64,000 nt of DNA from Clostridiales bacterium (GCA_022791685.1 JAAVZO010000038.1:1-64000); one strand, 5' to 3'. Counted from the stretch's first letter, positions 26,404-36,576 are shown. Made by a program: numbers and translations. Notes: generated from the letters alone by a model not told the origin.

Positions 26404-27234
26404 TTATCCGACAGTTTGAATCCACTCAATCGCCTTCGCAAGTCCGTCGCGCGAGATGTCGTCGGTCACATGATCAGCCACCGCCTTCAGCTCGTCCGAC
26501 GCATTGCCCATCGCGATCCCGACTCCGGCGTACTCTATCATTTCAAAGTCATTGCCGCCGTCGCCTATCGCTATCGTGTCCTCGCGCGGTACGCCGAGCC
26601 GCTCGATAAGCCGCGCTATCGCCGTAGCCTTCGATACGCTCGCAAGCACCACCTCACCGCAAGTCGGCGGAAGGCTGCGGTAGCTGAACGGGTCGAGCTT
26701 GAAGCCCTCGCCGACACCACTATTCAGCAGCGTTCTCATCTCGTCAAGCGTCCGCTTCGAGTCGAAATACACCGCCTTTTCTATGCAGTCGAGCTCGCGC
26801 ACGTCGGTGAAGCGCACCTTGCCAAACAGTATATCGCACTCGTCGCGCCTGAGTCCCGAACGCTCGAAAAAGTCGTGCATAGCTTCGAATTCGGCTTCGG
26901 TCGTAATGAGGCTGTCGTCGACGTGATACAGCGCCGGCGCACCGATACGCGCGAATTCGGAAACGAGCCAACCGAGTTCGTCTGGCTGCATGAACTGCTC
27001 GAAAATCCGCTTGCCGCCGTACCTAATGCTCGCGCCCGACGACGTGAGAAAGCCGTCGAACTCTATCTCGTCGAGCAGCCACGGGTAAATCTGCCCATAG
27101 AAGCGTCCGGTCGCGGCGATAAGCTTGCAGCCGAGCGACTGTGCGCGCATAAGCGACTCACGCGCAGACTCAGGCATCCTGCCGTCGAAATCGACTATAG
27201 TTCCGTCGATATCGAGGAATATGTATTTATTCAT
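26404..27234 (-). CDS. Cof-type HAD-IIB phosphatase
   Basis: 276 residues from ATG 27234 (GGAG upstream; a TTG one codon earlier is less likely). HAD motifs: FLDIDGTIVDFDG, IAATGR, a late lysine in SVSKATAIARL, and GDGGNDFEMIEYAGVGIAMGNA, with a type IIB cap between. Cof-like enzymes dephosphorylate sugar phosphates, pyridoxal phosphate or flavin nucleotides; the substrate is not predictable here. It is the first gene of a two-gene operon with trmO, behind the promoter 27271-27299. Confidence 0.9.
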   Translation of the reverse strand: MNKYIFLDIDGTIVDFDGRMPESARESLMRAQSLGCKLIAATGRFYGQIYPWLLDEIEFDGFLTSSGASIRYGGKRIFEQFMQPDELGWLVSEFARIGAPALYHVDDSLITTEAEFEAMHDFFERSGLRRDECDILFGKVRFTDVRELDCIEKAVYFDSKRTLDEMRTLLNSGVGEGFKLDPFSYRSLPPTCGEVVLASVSKATAIARLIERLGVPREDTIAIGDGGNDFEMIEYAGVGIAMGNASDELKAVADHVTDDISRDGLAKAIEWIQTVG

Positions 27235-27270
27235 CAAAATTAAATCTCCAACGTAATTTCATTATGCTTG

Positions 27271-27299
27271 ATTATAGCACAAATTCACGCATTTGTCAA
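27271..27299 (-). promoter_or_regulatory. Promoter of the cof-trmO operon
   Basis: TTGACA (27294-27299), 17 bases, TATAAT (27271-27276) with an extended TGC before it, on the minus strand. The inverted-repeat element at 27298-27346 begins inside the -35 box, so an insertion may have supplied or modified this promoter. Confidence 0.8.
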
Positions 27300-27346
27300 T
27301 AGACGTGTTCGTTAAGCTAATTGAGAGGTTATCGAACACGTCTATT
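27298..27346. repeat. Inverted-repeat element (TTCGATAA family), copy 2
   Basis: AATAGACGTGTTCG (27298-27311) pairs perfectly with 27333-27346 around a 21-base loop. Arm and loop sequences resemble copy 1 at 22662-22725 (shared GAGA..TTATCGAACA.GTC on the right side). It lies between the second binding-protein gene and the cof promoter. Confidence 0.6.
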
Positions 27347-27356
27347 ATAAAGCAAA

Positions 27357-27386
27357 ACGAGCCGCCCGATATTTCGAGCGACTCGC
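27357..27386 (-). terminator. Terminator of the second solute-binding protein gene
   Basis: A 13-bp GC-rich stem with three G-T pairs (27357-27369 with 27374-27386) around a four-base loop, followed on the minus strand by TTTTGCTTT. Confidence 0.8.
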
Positions 27387-27397
27387 TTTCAAATCTA

Positions 27398-28888
27398 TTA
27401 TTCTTCAGTTGTCATAAATTCAATTACGCTCTCGTAGTAAGCCTCAGCCGCATCCTTTGCAGATTCTATCTTGGAAGTGATAGTATCGCTCTTCGCAATA
27501 ATACCCTTCAAGCGTATTACCCAGCCCTTATTTGCATCTACACCGCTGTATAAGTAGCCGAAATCAAGTATACGCGAATCGAGAATCTGTCTGAGCATAC
27601 GTATCGACTCATCGTCGCGAGTACCCTTCTGAGCTACTGCAATGCCGCTGTACACCGGTAAGACATCATTGTAGGAAGCCGCACTCATCGCCTCGACTAT
27701 CGCGCCGACCATTTCAAGATTCTGCACGGTTTTCGGAATAGTCATAATGCTTGCGCCTCCGTCGACTACTGTATAGTACTCGTCCTGCGCCTCGTCGTAC
27801 TTCGGAAGCGGCAGCACGCCGAACTCGAAGTCAGCGTTTCTCATATTAAAATCGGAGCGAATAAGGTCGTTTGCCTGCATGACCTCGAACATTATATTGC
27901 CCTTCGGGAAGAGCTCACGGCGAGTCGCACCGAGTGCATTTTCTTTTGTGATAGTGCCGTTGTTCTCGTATATGAGCTTTGAAATCTTGGTGAGCGTGTC
28001 TATCGTGCGCTCGTCCTTCATGTGGTCAACTATGTTCAGATCCTTGTCGAGCTCGACGAGTCGTGCGCCTGCACCGTATACCATCGCCGCTATCATGCAC
28101 TCGCCCGGCGTTCCGGCAAAGCCGTAGAAGTCTGTGTCGTCGCGTGTCGAGTTGCCGTCGAGGTCGGTGTACATATCCGCTGACAGGCTGTTAAGTAAGT
28201 CGAGCGTCCACTTGCCCTCGTCGACAACATCGTAAAGGTTCGGAAAGTCCGGGTAATCCTCAGCTTTTGTCTTGTTGTAGAGCATCATCCACGTCTGCTC
28301 GAAATATCCCATCGACAGGTCACTCTCTACCATGTAGAGCTTGCCGTCTATCGACGACTCCTCGATAGCTTTAACGTACCACGGCTTGTCAAAATCGACG
28401 TAAGGCACATCGTACCAGTTGGTATAAATGCCGTTAACGGCATTGCTCGCGGAGTTGTACATCTGACCGAATACGAGGTCGAATTCGTCGCTGTCGCTCA
28501 TGACCGCGCGGGTGACCATATTGCCTATTTCAGTTTCATTGTACTTCTGAGTTTCAGCAAAAGTAATGTTAAAACGCTCTTCAATTTTCTTGTTGCGCTC
28601 GTAGATAGCGTCGTTCACAAGGTCGCCGTTCAATTCATCCGCGTAGAGAACGTAAATCATCGACTGCTGGTCGATGGTGCGGAACTCCGCGCCGCCGAAA
28701 TCAAGCTTCGGTACGTTATCAGTCAGCGTTGTATCCTCATCAGCTGCGGACGTATCGTCTCCGGTAGATATTGGATTTGTGTCCTCCGGCTGCTTTTCGT
28801 CACCGCACGATGTTGCAGCTGTGACCGTACCAGCAAGCATTGCGAGGAACAATATTCTCGCGATTATCTGTGTTTTTAATTTCTTCAT
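27398..28888 (-). CDS. Extracellular solute-binding lipoprotein, orphan (paralogue 2)
   Basis: About 496 residues from ATG 28888, preceded by GGGAG. A signal peptide ends in lipobox TSC, followed by an acidic Thr/Ser linker. Motifs shared with the proteins at 17440 and 59413 include GDLVNDAIYERNKKIEERFN, the acidic loop DLDGNSTRDDTDFYG (EF-hand-like), and ILDFGYLYSG near the C terminus. Such proteins capture sugars or oligosaccharides for ABC importers, but no importer genes are near. It is monocistronic, with an extended -10 (TGATATAAT) near 28938-28946 and its own terminator. Confidence 0.88.
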   Translation of the reverse strand: MKKLKTQIIARILFLAMLAGTVTAATSCGDEKQPEDTNPISTGDDTSAADEDTTLTDNVPKLDFGGAEFRTIDQQSMIYVLYADELNGDLVNDAIYERNKKIEERFNITFAETQKYNETEIGNMVTRAVMSDSDEFDLVFGQMYNSASNAVNGIYTNWYDVPYVDFDKPWYVKAIEESSIDGKLYMVESDLSMGYFEQTWMMLYNKTKAEDYPDFPNLYDVVDEGKWTLDLLNSLSADMYTDLDGNSTRDDTDFYGFAGTPGECMIAAMVYGAGARLVELDKDLNIVDHMKDERTIDTLTKISKLIYENNGTITKENALGATRRELFPKGNIMFEVMQANDLIRSDFNMRNADFEFGVLPLPKYDEAQDEYYTVVDGGASIMTIPKTVQNLEMVGAIVEAMSAASYNDVLPVYSGIAVAQKGTRDDESIRMLRQILDSRILDFGYLYSGVDANKGWVIRLKGIIAKSDTITSKIESAKDAAEAYYESVIEFMTTEE

Positions 28889-29072
28889 TGTGAAAAACTC
28901 CCTTATTATCACAGTTTGTTAGTTTTGTTGTGTATATATTATATCACATGAAGTTTTAAAAATCTCAGAACATTGTGTCGTAAAATATTGTTTTTGTGAC
29001 CTATTGATGTATCAGGAACAAGTCTCTATCATATAATCACTTATAACATATATTGTAACATAAATTTTAACA

Positions 29073-29101
29073 TATACATATTATAAAAGTCAAGCTATAA
29101 T
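29073..29101 (+). promoter_or_regulatory. Promoter of the intact RHH gene
   Basis: TATACA (29073-29078), 17 bases, TATAAT (29096-29101), 20 bases before the start codon. The -10 and leader are nearly repeated in front of the inverted copy (TATAAT on the minus strand near 29630), so the duplication includes the promoter. Confidence 0.6.
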
Positions 29102-29120
29102 ATATGTTAGAGGTGATATT

Positions 29121-29318
29121 ATGGAGAAGCTAAAGATAAAAAAGCGTTCAAATATAAAGGGCGAGGATGGATATAAGGTCTTCTCTGTTCGTATAAAGGA
29201 CAGTACGGTCGAACGTCTTGAAGACTTATCCAAAAATACGAATCGCTCTCGTAACGAGTCGATCAATATTATTCTTGAGTATGGTCTTGACAATTGTGAA
29301 ATAGAAGATGATAAATAA
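29121..29318 (+). CDS. Small ribbon-helix-helix (CopG/Arc-like) protein
   Basis: 65 residues: a basic N terminus, a strand-like YKVFSVRIKDSTVERLEDLSK segment (quoted in part) and SRNESINIILEYGL, which fit a ribbon-helix-helix DNA-binding dimer of the CopG/MetJ type. The ribosome site is AGAGGTGAT. Such proteins often repress their own gene or act as antitoxins, but no toxin gene is adjacent. A second, inverted and frameshifted copy lies at 29409-29604, with a hairpin between. Family confidence is moderate because the protein is small. Confidence 0.75.
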   Translation: MEKLKIKKRSNIKGEDGYKVFSVRIKDSTVERLEDLSKNTNRSRNESINIILEYGLDNCEIEDDK

Positions 29319-29345
29319 TACATATATAATGTTATGCTATATAAG

Positions 29346-29378
29346 TAAAGCGGTTAATTATCTTGATTAACCGCTTTA
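29346..29378. terminator. Hairpin between the two inverted RHH copies
   Basis: TAAAGCGGTTAAT (29346-29358) pairs perfectly with ATTAACCGCTTTA (29366-29378) around a seven-base loop. It lies between the tails of the two converging copies and can terminate both. Confidence 0.7.
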
Positions 29379-29408
29379 TATTAAATTATGTATTATTTGT
29401 TTAGAATA

Positions 29409-29604
29409 CTATTCATTTTCTACCTCGCAATTATCGAGACCAAATTCGAGAATAATGTTAATTGACTCATTGCGAGAGCGATTTATATTTTGGGATAATT
29501 CTTCAAGGCGCTCGACTGTACTATCTTTAATACGAACTGAAAAAAACCTTATAACCATCTTCACCTTTTATATTTTGCCGCTTTGATATCTTTAACTTCT
29601 CCAT
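29409..29604 (-). pseudogene. Inverted, frameshifted copy of the RHH gene
   Basis: The minus strand encodes a near copy of the 29121 protein (MEKLKISKRQNIKGEDGYKV at the start, then SRNESINIILEFGL and a slightly different end). In place of six T in the codons for Val-Phe-Ser there are seven, which shifts the frame and brings a stop a few codons later. With one T removed the frame is open to 29409. The extra base may be a real mutation, a slippery tract, or an assembly error. The leader GTTAGAGGTGATAT is conserved in both copies. Confidence 0.75.
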
Positions 29605-29693
29605 AAATATCACCTCTAACATTTATTATACTATATTACTCGCGTTTATGTATACGCAATCGCGTATGTTTTACCATATTGAGGTGATTTTTT

Positions 29694-30116
29694 ATGATAA
29701 TAGCTTGCTTCGGGCACGGCGATACACCGAGCAGCGTCAGTGAACGCTTAGAACGGGAAATGGTACGGCTGATTGAGGAAAACGACGAAATAGAGTTTCT
29801 GGTGGGGACGCACGGCTCGTTCGACGGAATGGTGCAAAAGATACTAAAGTCTCTTGCGCCGCGCTACCCAAAAATGAAATACACTGTAGTGCTCGCCTAT
29901 CTGCCCGTCAAGGCTGAAGATATCGAATATCCAACGATTCTCCCCGAAGGCATAGAAAAAGTGCCAAAGCGTTTTGCCATCAACTTCCGGAACAATTACA
30001 TGGTTGACGCTTGCGACGGCGTTCTATGCTACATCACGCACGATTGGGGCGGCGCGGCAAAATTCGTTCAAAGGGCTGAGCGCAAAAAGAAAAAGATTAC
30101 GAACATTTACTGCTGA
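29694..30116 (+). CDS. Small SLOG-like protein
   Basis: 140 residues with the Rossmann-like SLOG pattern: FGHGDTPSS near the N terminus, FLVGTHGSFDGMVQKIL in the middle, and DACDGVLCYITHDWGGAAKFVQRA at the end (quoted in parts). These are short relatives of DUF1273/YpsA, widespread in Firmicutes and without a known function. They probably bind a nucleotide. The ribosome site TTGAGGTGAT precedes the ATG. It is related in fold to the protein at 12082. Confidence 0.75.
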   Translation: MIIACFGHGDTPSSVSERLEREMVRLIEENDEIEFLVGTHGSFDGMVQKILKSLAPRYPKMKYTVVLAYLPVKAEDIEYPTILPEGIEKVPKRFAINFRNNYMVDACDGVLCYITHDWGGAAKFVQRAERKKKKITNIYC

Positions 30117-30144
30117 TTTTGTGAAATGTGTTTTCTAAAAGGTC

Positions 30145-30173
30145 TTGAATTTTATTGCGATATGCAGTATAAT
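30145..30173 (+). promoter_or_regulatory. Promoter of the second AraC-type regulator
   Basis: TTGAAT (30145-30150), 17 bases, TATAAT (30168-30173), 38 bases before the start codon at 30211. Confidence 0.7.
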
Positions 30174-30210
30174 TATATTCATAGACTAAACCAACAGTAA
30201 GGAGGCAGCA

Positions 30211-31089
30211 ATGCGTGATATATACTATATTGTAACTGACAACATTATATTCAACTATCAAACCAGCACCGAGGATGTCGGGCTAAAGCGCCACTATCCG
30301 CACACGCACGATTTCTGTGAGCTGTACTTCATTGTCGAAGGCAATTGCAGCTACATGGTCGAAAACGGCGTATTCGATATGCCATACGGCACGGTCATTT
30401 TCACACGCCCGGGCGAGCTGCATTCGGTGATAATCAACGAGCCCTGCGAATATACCAGATTCTATTACGCACTGCCATTGAACTTATTGAGTGAGATTGG
30501 CGGCGAGCATATGCGCTGTTTTATGAACCGCCCGTTTGGCAAGCGAAATTCACTGATACTGTCGTCCGACGCGATAGACCGCTGCAAGAGCCGTGCCGAG
30601 CACGCCGTCACTCTCATCGAAAGAGGCGCACCGGACATCAAGTCGATAATTTTGGCAGACCTGCTGCAAACGCTGCACGATGTGAACATGCGGTTTGACG
30701 AGCCGGACAACACCGTATCAGGACTGCGTCAGAACACGATGATAAGTGACGCGCTCGCCTACATCAACGAGCACCTTAGTGAGATACGCTCGACAGCTGA
30801 GATAGCGTCGGCGCTCTACGTCTCGCGCGAATATCTGTCGCGCAGCTTCACGCGCTGTATCGGGGTTACGCTGACGAAATACATCACGAAAAAGCGTATC
30901 GAGTGCGCAAAGAACCTGCTGATGTCCGGAAAAACGCCGATAGATGTGTGTGCCGAGTGCGGGTTCGGGGATTATTCGTACTTCATCCAGATTTTCCGAC
31001 GCGAGGTCGGAACGACTCCCTTCGACTTTGCGCAGCACATCGAAAAGCGAAGGCTTGCCTATAGTACCCCCCCCCGAGAATTGAAGTAG
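30211..31089 (+). CDS. AraC-family transcriptional regulator
   Basis: 292 residues: an N-terminal cupin-type sensor (about 20-105; HYPHTHDFCELYFIVEG) and a C-terminal double helix-turn-helix (about 185-285; TAEIASALYVSREYLSRSF and CAECGFGDYSYFIQIFRREVG). GGAGG lies before the ATG. The target is not evident: the neighbours are a SLOG gene and, converging, aroQ. A run of nine C (31067-31075) lies eight codons before the stop; slippage there would change only the last few residues. A strong bidirectional terminator follows. Confidence 0.9.
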   Translation: MRDIYYIVTDNIIFNYQTSTEDVGLKRHYPHTHDFCELYFIVEGNCSYMVENGVFDMPYGTVIFTRPGELHSVIINEPCEYTRFYYALPLNLLSEIGGEHMRCFMNRPFGKRNSLILSSDAIDRCKSRAEHAVTLIERGAPDIKSIILADLLQTLHDVNMRFDEPDNTVSGLRQNTMISDALAYINEHLSEIRSTAEIASALYVSREYLSRSFTRCIGVTLTKYITKKRIECAKNLLMSGKTPIDVCAECGFGDYSYFIQIFRREVGTTPFDFAQHIEKRRLAYSTPPRELK

Positions 31090-31101
31090 GTATAAAAATA
31101 G

Positions 31102-31146
31102 AGCGCGCCAATAATTTCAGCAGCAAATTGAAATTATTGGCGCGCT
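31102..31146. terminator. Strong bidirectional terminator
   Basis: AGCGCGCCAATAATTTC (31102-31118) pairs perfectly with 31130-31146 (17 bp), followed by TTATTTTATTTTTT on the plus strand and preceded by an A-rich stretch for the minus strand. Confidence 0.85.
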
Positions 31147-31151
31147 TTATT

Positions 31152-31259
31152 TTATTTTTTAGCTTTTTTCACCGAGGAAGATTTTTTCTTTTTCGCCTTC
31201 AGCTTTTGCTTCAGGCTATATATCAAATTGACAGTCATTTGATTCGCATACATTCCCAT
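31152..31259 (-). CDS. 35-residue basic small protein downstream of aroQ
   Basis: A 108-base frame begins at ATG 31259, twelve bases after the aroQ stop codon. A GAGGAG ribosome site lies in the gap and a strong terminator follows the frame. The peptide starts MGMYANQMTVNLIYSLKQKL and ends in a Lys/Ser/Ala tail (13 lysines in all). An amphipathic helix followed by a polybasic tail would suit membrane surface or nucleic-acid binding. I recognise no family. Good translation signals and tight coupling to aroQ argue that it is real. Confidence 0.6.
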   Translation of the reverse strand: MGMYANQMTVNLIYSLKQKLKAKKKKSSSVKKAKK

Positions 31260-31271
31260 AGCGATAGCTCC

Positions 31272-31706
31272 TCATTTCTTAGCCTTATCGATAGCAGCGT
31301 ACAGACCAAGCGTGTAGCTGTACGAACCGAAGCCGCTTATCTGACCGGCGCAAACCGGTGCGATGACCGAGTTCTCGCGGAAGCTCTCGCGTGCGTGTAT
31401 ATTCGAAAGGTGTACCTCGACGACCGGCAGCTTTATCGCGGCGATAGCGTCGCGGATGGCGATAGAATAGTGCGTATACGCGCCGGCGTTAAGCACGATA
31501 GCGTCGAAAACTCCGCGTGCGGCGTGCAGCTTATCGATGAGCGCGCCCTCGTGGTTCGACTGGTAGAATTCGGTATCTACGCCAAGCTTAGCCGCTCTCT
31601 TTGCGAGGTCAGCGTTGATCGAGTCGAGCGACTCACTGCCGTAGATCCCGGGTTCACGCTCGCCAAGCAGATTGAGGTTCGGACCGTTCATTATTAAAAT
31701 TTTCAT
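31272..31706 (-). CDS. aroQ: Type II 3-dehydroquinate dehydratase
   Basis: 144 residues with the AroQ patterns [14 protein letters not shown], the catalytic YGS tyrosine loop, [30 protein letters not shown], and [17 protein letters not shown] (quoted in parts). It converts 3-dehydroquinate to 3-dehydroshikimate in aromatic amino acid synthesis, as a dodecamer in the cytoplasm. Its start codon touches the stop of the TIM-barrel gene (1-base overlap). aroE lies nearby in the same gene run. Confidence 0.96.
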   Translation of the reverse strand: MKILIMNGPNLNLLGEREPGIYGSESLDSINADLAKRAAKLGVDTEFYQSNHEGALIDKLHAARGVFDAIVLNAGAYTHYSIAIRDAIAAIKLPVVEVHLSNIHARESFRENSVIAPVCAGQISGFGSYSYTLGLYAAIDKAKK

Positions 31707-32605
31707 TATTTCTTCTCCAAAATATTAAAATAGTAATCCTTCATCGCCTTCGCGTCCTCCGCCATCGTACCCGCCGACTCGCTGATTATGCGCGGCGCGA
31801 GCCCCTCGCGTGCGATAGCTTCCATCAGCGGCTCGAACGGCGGCTCGAAGCCCTCGTCCACGAAACGGACGTGCTTTTTTTCGCCTTTAGCGGTGTATTC
31901 GATTTTCGAAAAATGGCAGTGCAGTCCGCGCGCGTAGTCGTCGCCGAGTCGGTTCGCGATTTTATCGAACACAGTGCGGTAATCGTCGGTCGACACGAAC
32001 ACTCCACCAGTCGGTGTAGGCGCGGTCACGTCGTCGAACACGCCAGCCTCGAACCGCCCGCGGCAGTTGAGGTGACCGAAGTCTACGACCGGATAGAGCC
32101 GCTTATCGAGCTTACAGAGCGTGAGCACCTCGTCGAGCGTGCCCAGCTGATTTAGCTTGCCCATCGTCTCGAGCCCGATTTTGATACCCGTATCACCGAC
32201 ATCTTCAAGCAGCTTGTACAGCGTATCGGAAGCCAGCTCCATCGCCTCCGCGCGCGAGATTTTACCGGCACTTCCGGTGTGTACAACGATCAAATCAGCG
32301 CCGAGATACTCAGCTGCTGCGAGACTTTTTTTGATATATCCGATACTGTTGAGCCGCTTTTCCAGCTCAACGCTCGACAGCGAAATAAAATACGGCGAGT
32401 GCAGCGACATAAGAATACCGTACTGCTTAGCGGCTTCTCCGACCTTTCTAAGTGACGCTTCACCTGACGTGAGCCCGTGTCCGGCTTGATACTCGTATGC
32501 GTCAAGTCCGCGGCCTCTGAGCCATGCAGGCGCTTCTGCGGTGCTCTTATGCCCTTCACTGTAGAAGCTTTCGGAGTTTCCTCCCGTTCCAAATGTTGGT
32601 GTCAT
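31706..32605 (-). CDS. AP endonuclease family 2 / sugar isomerase-like TIM barrel protein
   Basis: 299 residues matching the xylose isomerase-like TIM barrel shared by endonuclease IV. Metal-ligand strands are visible: [45 protein letters not shown] and ISESAG. The protein is close to endonuclease IV-like deoxyribonucleases of Firmicutes, but without tests it could equally be a sugar-phosphate isomerase. It has an AAAGGA ribosome site and is translationally coupled to aroQ. Confidence 0.8.
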   Translation of the reverse strand: MTPTFGTGGNSESFYSEGHKSTAEAPAWLRGRGLDAYEYQAGHGLTSGEASLRKVGEAAKQYGILMSLHSPYFISLSSVELEKRLNSIGYIKKSLAAAEYLGADLIVVHTGSAGKISRAEAMELASDTLYKLLEDVGDTGIKIGLETMGKLNQLGTLDEVLTLCKLDKRLYPVVDFGHLNCRGRFEAGVFDDVTAPTPTGGVFVSTDDYRTVFDKIANRLGDDYARGLHCHFSKIEYTAKGEKKHVRFVDEGFEPPFEPLMEAIAREGLAPRIISESAGTMAEDAKAMKDYYFNILEKK

Positions 32606-32860
32606 AATATTCCTTTCGTGTAATTGTTAGTTAGGGGACGCGCGGCTTTTCTGAAGAAAAGCCTGGCAAAAGACTTTTTATAAACGCATTCGCTATGCTA
32701 ATGCGCCGTTCGCCGTGCAACATACCGCATTCGTTACCTTAACTGGGCGAACACATTTGCTGCATGTTGTTAGACTACAAAGGCGCGTTCGACTCCGTGG
32801 CCCCGCACCTCTCCGTCGAACTAATCTCTGCGATGTGCATGAATAAAATGCGCGCTGCGC
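32606..32860. repeat. Intergenic region with hairpin and dispersed repeat copy B
   Basis: The 255 bases between aroE and the TIM-barrel gene hold a hairpin GGCTTTTCT/AGAAAAGCC (32644-32663) and the second copy (32807-32856) of the repeat found at 28-77. A plus-strand frame across it has no ribosome site and is not believed. The region interrupts an otherwise tight gene run, as inserted repeat DNA would. Confidence 0.5.
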
Positions 32861-33754
32861 TTACAATGCCGCGATATTATCGAACGCTTTCTTGCAAGCG
32901 TTTTCGTCTGGCAGCCATCCCGACCAGTGTTCGAACGCGAGCGCGCCCTGATATACGAGCATCCAAAGTCCGCTCATATGTCTGAGTCCACGGTCGGCTG
33001 CACGCTTCAGCAGTGCAGTTTCAAGTGGATTGTAAACAGCGTCTATGACAAGCGCGTGCTCCGGCAGGCAGTCGATGAAGTCGAGCGACTCGAATTCCGG
33101 CTTCCCTTTCATTCCAGCAGCTGTGCAGTTGACGAGTATGTCGGCACTTTTTGCGGCTTCACACATATTTTCGGGTGTGAGTGCGCCGCATTCGGGCTTA
33201 CCGTTATCCGAAAGATTCGCGAGCATATCGCCGAGCGAGTACGCCGATTCGAGCGTGCGGTTTAATATTGTGAGCTTTGCCCCGGCGAGCGTCACTGAGA
33301 GTGCAGTCGAGCGCGCCGAGCCACCAGCTCCGAGCAGCAGCACACGTTTATCTTTGATGAGCCCGTTCATGTCGGCTGTGATATTATCACTATTACCCAG
33401 CCCAAGTCCACGTCGGATAGTGAGCAATATTCCGCCGCCGTCTGTAGTATCGCCGTACAGGCGACCGTCACGAACTGCAACGGTATTTACAGAGCGCAGT
33501 ACGCTTGCTTCGTGTGTGATATCGTCGGCGAGCGCCGCCATATCAGTTTTCAGCGGCATTGTGCAGTTGAATCCGTCGTACCCGTCAGCAACAAGACGCT
33601 TAACTGTGTCAGTGAGCGCGTCGCAGTCGGTTTCTATGCGCTCATAGGAAAAGTCAGCGATACCGCAGCAATCGGCGAACGTCTGCTGCAATTGCGGTGA
33701 GCGGCTATGCGCGATAGGCGTACCGAGCACTGCAAGCTTCAATCGGTCAGTCAT
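32861..33754 (-). CDS. aroE: Shikimate dehydrogenase
   Basis: 297 residues with the shikimate-binding GTPIAHSRSP near residue 12, NCTMPLKTDM (usual NVTxPxK; the lysine is kept), NADP motif LLGAGGSARSTAL near 148, and MLVYQGALAFEHW near the end. It reduces 3-dehydroshikimate to shikimate. AAGGAG precedes the ATG. The C-terminal loop and the Cys in place of Val are within family variation. With aroQ it forms a partial shikimate pathway cluster. Confidence 0.94.
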   Translation of the reverse strand: MTDRLKLAVLGTPIAHSRSPQLQQTFADCCGIADFSYERIETDCDALTDTVKRLVADGYDGFNCTMPLKTDMAALADDITHEASVLRSVNTVAVRDGRLYGDTTDGGGILLTIRRGLGLGNSDNITADMNGLIKDKRVLLLGAGGSARSTALSVTLAGAKLTILNRTLESAYSLGDMLANLSDNGKPECGALTPENMCEAAKSADILVNCTAAGMKGKPEFESLDFIDCLPEHALVIDAVYNPLETALLKRAADRGLRHMSGLWMLVYQGALAFEHWSGWLPDENACKKAFDNIAAL

Positions 33755-33755
33755 G

Positions 33756-34172
33756 TTACTTCTCCTTTGGCGGGTCAGCCATGACGTTAGGCGCAGGCGA
33801 ATTTGGTGCAGATGGTGTCGGCGCTTTCTTTATTGCTATCTTGACGTTATGGAATTTCAGCATATCGCCGATACCCTCGTTTATTTCCTCGCGCGAAAAA
33901 TCGGCAGCCTCCAGCTCCTCGTCGCTGAATTCCGAGATCCTCGCATAAAATTCAAGGCCGATAGCTACAAAGTACGGCTTCTGAATATTGAATGCGTCGA
34001 ACAGCAGATTCTCTGCGGTGTTGATGTTTTTTTCCTCGACGAGCTGACGGATCCTTGTGAGCACAATCCCGGGCTCACTGTTTGGCGGAAAGGCGTTGTC
34101 GGGTATGATAGGCGAGTCCTTCTTGAACATCGCTTTCGCTAAAAATGCGCACAACTGGTAAAGCTGATTCAT
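33756..34172 (-). CDS. Small conserved protein, unrecognised
   Basis: 138 residues, ending one base before aroE begins. The first 110 residues look helical and TPR-like (LVEEKNINTAENLLFDAF, FYARISEFSDEELEAADFS); the tail is rich in Pro, Ala and Asn. It resembles short helical proteins of Firmicutes (possibly DUF6483), but I am not certain. It starts MNQLYQLCAFLAKAMFKKD, which looks like a membrane-surface helix. The tight spacing indicates translation with aroE. Confidence 0.65.
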   Translation of the reverse strand: MNQLYQLCAFLAKAMFKKDSPIIPDNAFPPNSEPGIVLTRIRQLVEEKNINTAENLLFDAFNIQKPYFVAIGLEFYARISEFSDEELEAADFSREEINEGIGDMLKFHNVKIAIKKAPTPSAPNSPAPNVMADPPKEK

Positions 34173-34214
34173 AATTTTTTGTCTCCTGTAATTGTAGTAA
34201 TAAAGCGGCGCGTA

Positions 34215-34727
34215 TCAGGCGCGGCTGGAATTATTCTTCTTATAATATGATTTGATGAACGGCTTTTCGAGCATTCGCTTGAATCTAAAGAAAAGCGTTT
34301 TTTTATCCTTTATCGGCGGAACGAAATACGAGCGCATACCGCACCGCTTTGCCGCCCATACATCGGTGAACAGCTGGTCGCCGACTCCTGCGGTCGTACC
34401 TATATCTGTTTTCATATATTCCATCGCCTCACGCATGAATTTTCGCGACGGCTTGCCAGCGTCAGCGTGATAGTAGCATCCGAGCCCCTCGCAGAATTCA
34501 TTCACTCTATCAGAATGATTATTAGACACAAACGCGGTTTGTATTCCGTTTTCGTGCATACGGTCGAGCCAAACTTTGACTGTTTCGGTCGGTTTCGGGT
34601 CGTCGTAGGTCACGAGCGTATTGTCGATGTCGAGTATCAGGGCGCGTATTCCATTTTTAATGAGAAACTCAGGCGTAAGCGAATAGATATTATCGAAGAT
34701 CTGGTCAGGTAAAAATTTGTCAAACAT
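34215..34727 (-). CDS. yqeG: YqeG-family HAD-IIIA phosphatase
   Basis: 170 residues with the HAD-IIIA motifs LILDIDNTLV (near residue 30), AFVSNN and a lysine in AGKPSRKFM, then VGDQLFTDVWAAKR. YqeG proteins are relatives of mitochondrial PGP phosphatases and of GMP/phosphatidyl-glycerophosphate phosphatases. In Bacillus the gene neighbours aroE, as here. It heads the minus-strand run yqeG, unknown, aroE. Confidence 0.9.
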   Translation of the reverse strand: MFDKFLPDQIFDNIYSLTPEFLIKNGIRALILDIDNTLVTYDDPKPTETVKVWLDRMHENGIQTAFVSNNHSDRVNEFCEGLGCYYHADAGKPSRKFMREAMEYMKTDIGTTAGVGDQLFTDVWAAKRCGMRSYFVPPIKDKKTLFFRFKRMLEKPFIKSYYKKNNSSRA

Positions 34728-34834
34728 TCAATTATTTCCTTTAAATAGCTTCATATCTTAACGTACAATATTATTTTATCACATCCAGCCCAAACAGGCA
34801 AGCGAAATTTGTAAATAATTATCTTGAAATCCGG

Positions 34835-36530
<1,696 letters not shown>

Positions 36531-36536
36531 AAAATC

Positions 36537-36576
36537 ACAGCAGACCTCACGGCAAATGACGTGTTGTGTCTGCTGT
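36537..36576 (+). terminator. Terminator of pyrG
   Basis: ACAGCAGAC (36537-36545) pairs with GTCTGCTGT (36568-36576), followed by a T-run to 36582. Confidence 0.85.

Noticed and set aside
29121-30116. Toxin-antitoxin module from the RHH gene
   Set aside because: No toxin-like gene follows either copy. The next gene is a SLOG protein with its own leader.
32764-32985. Plus-strand frame with a reverse-transcriptase-like DYKGAFDSV string
   Set aside because: No ribosome site, it runs into aroE antisense, and the DNA matches a non-coding repeat at 28-77. The motif is probably chance.
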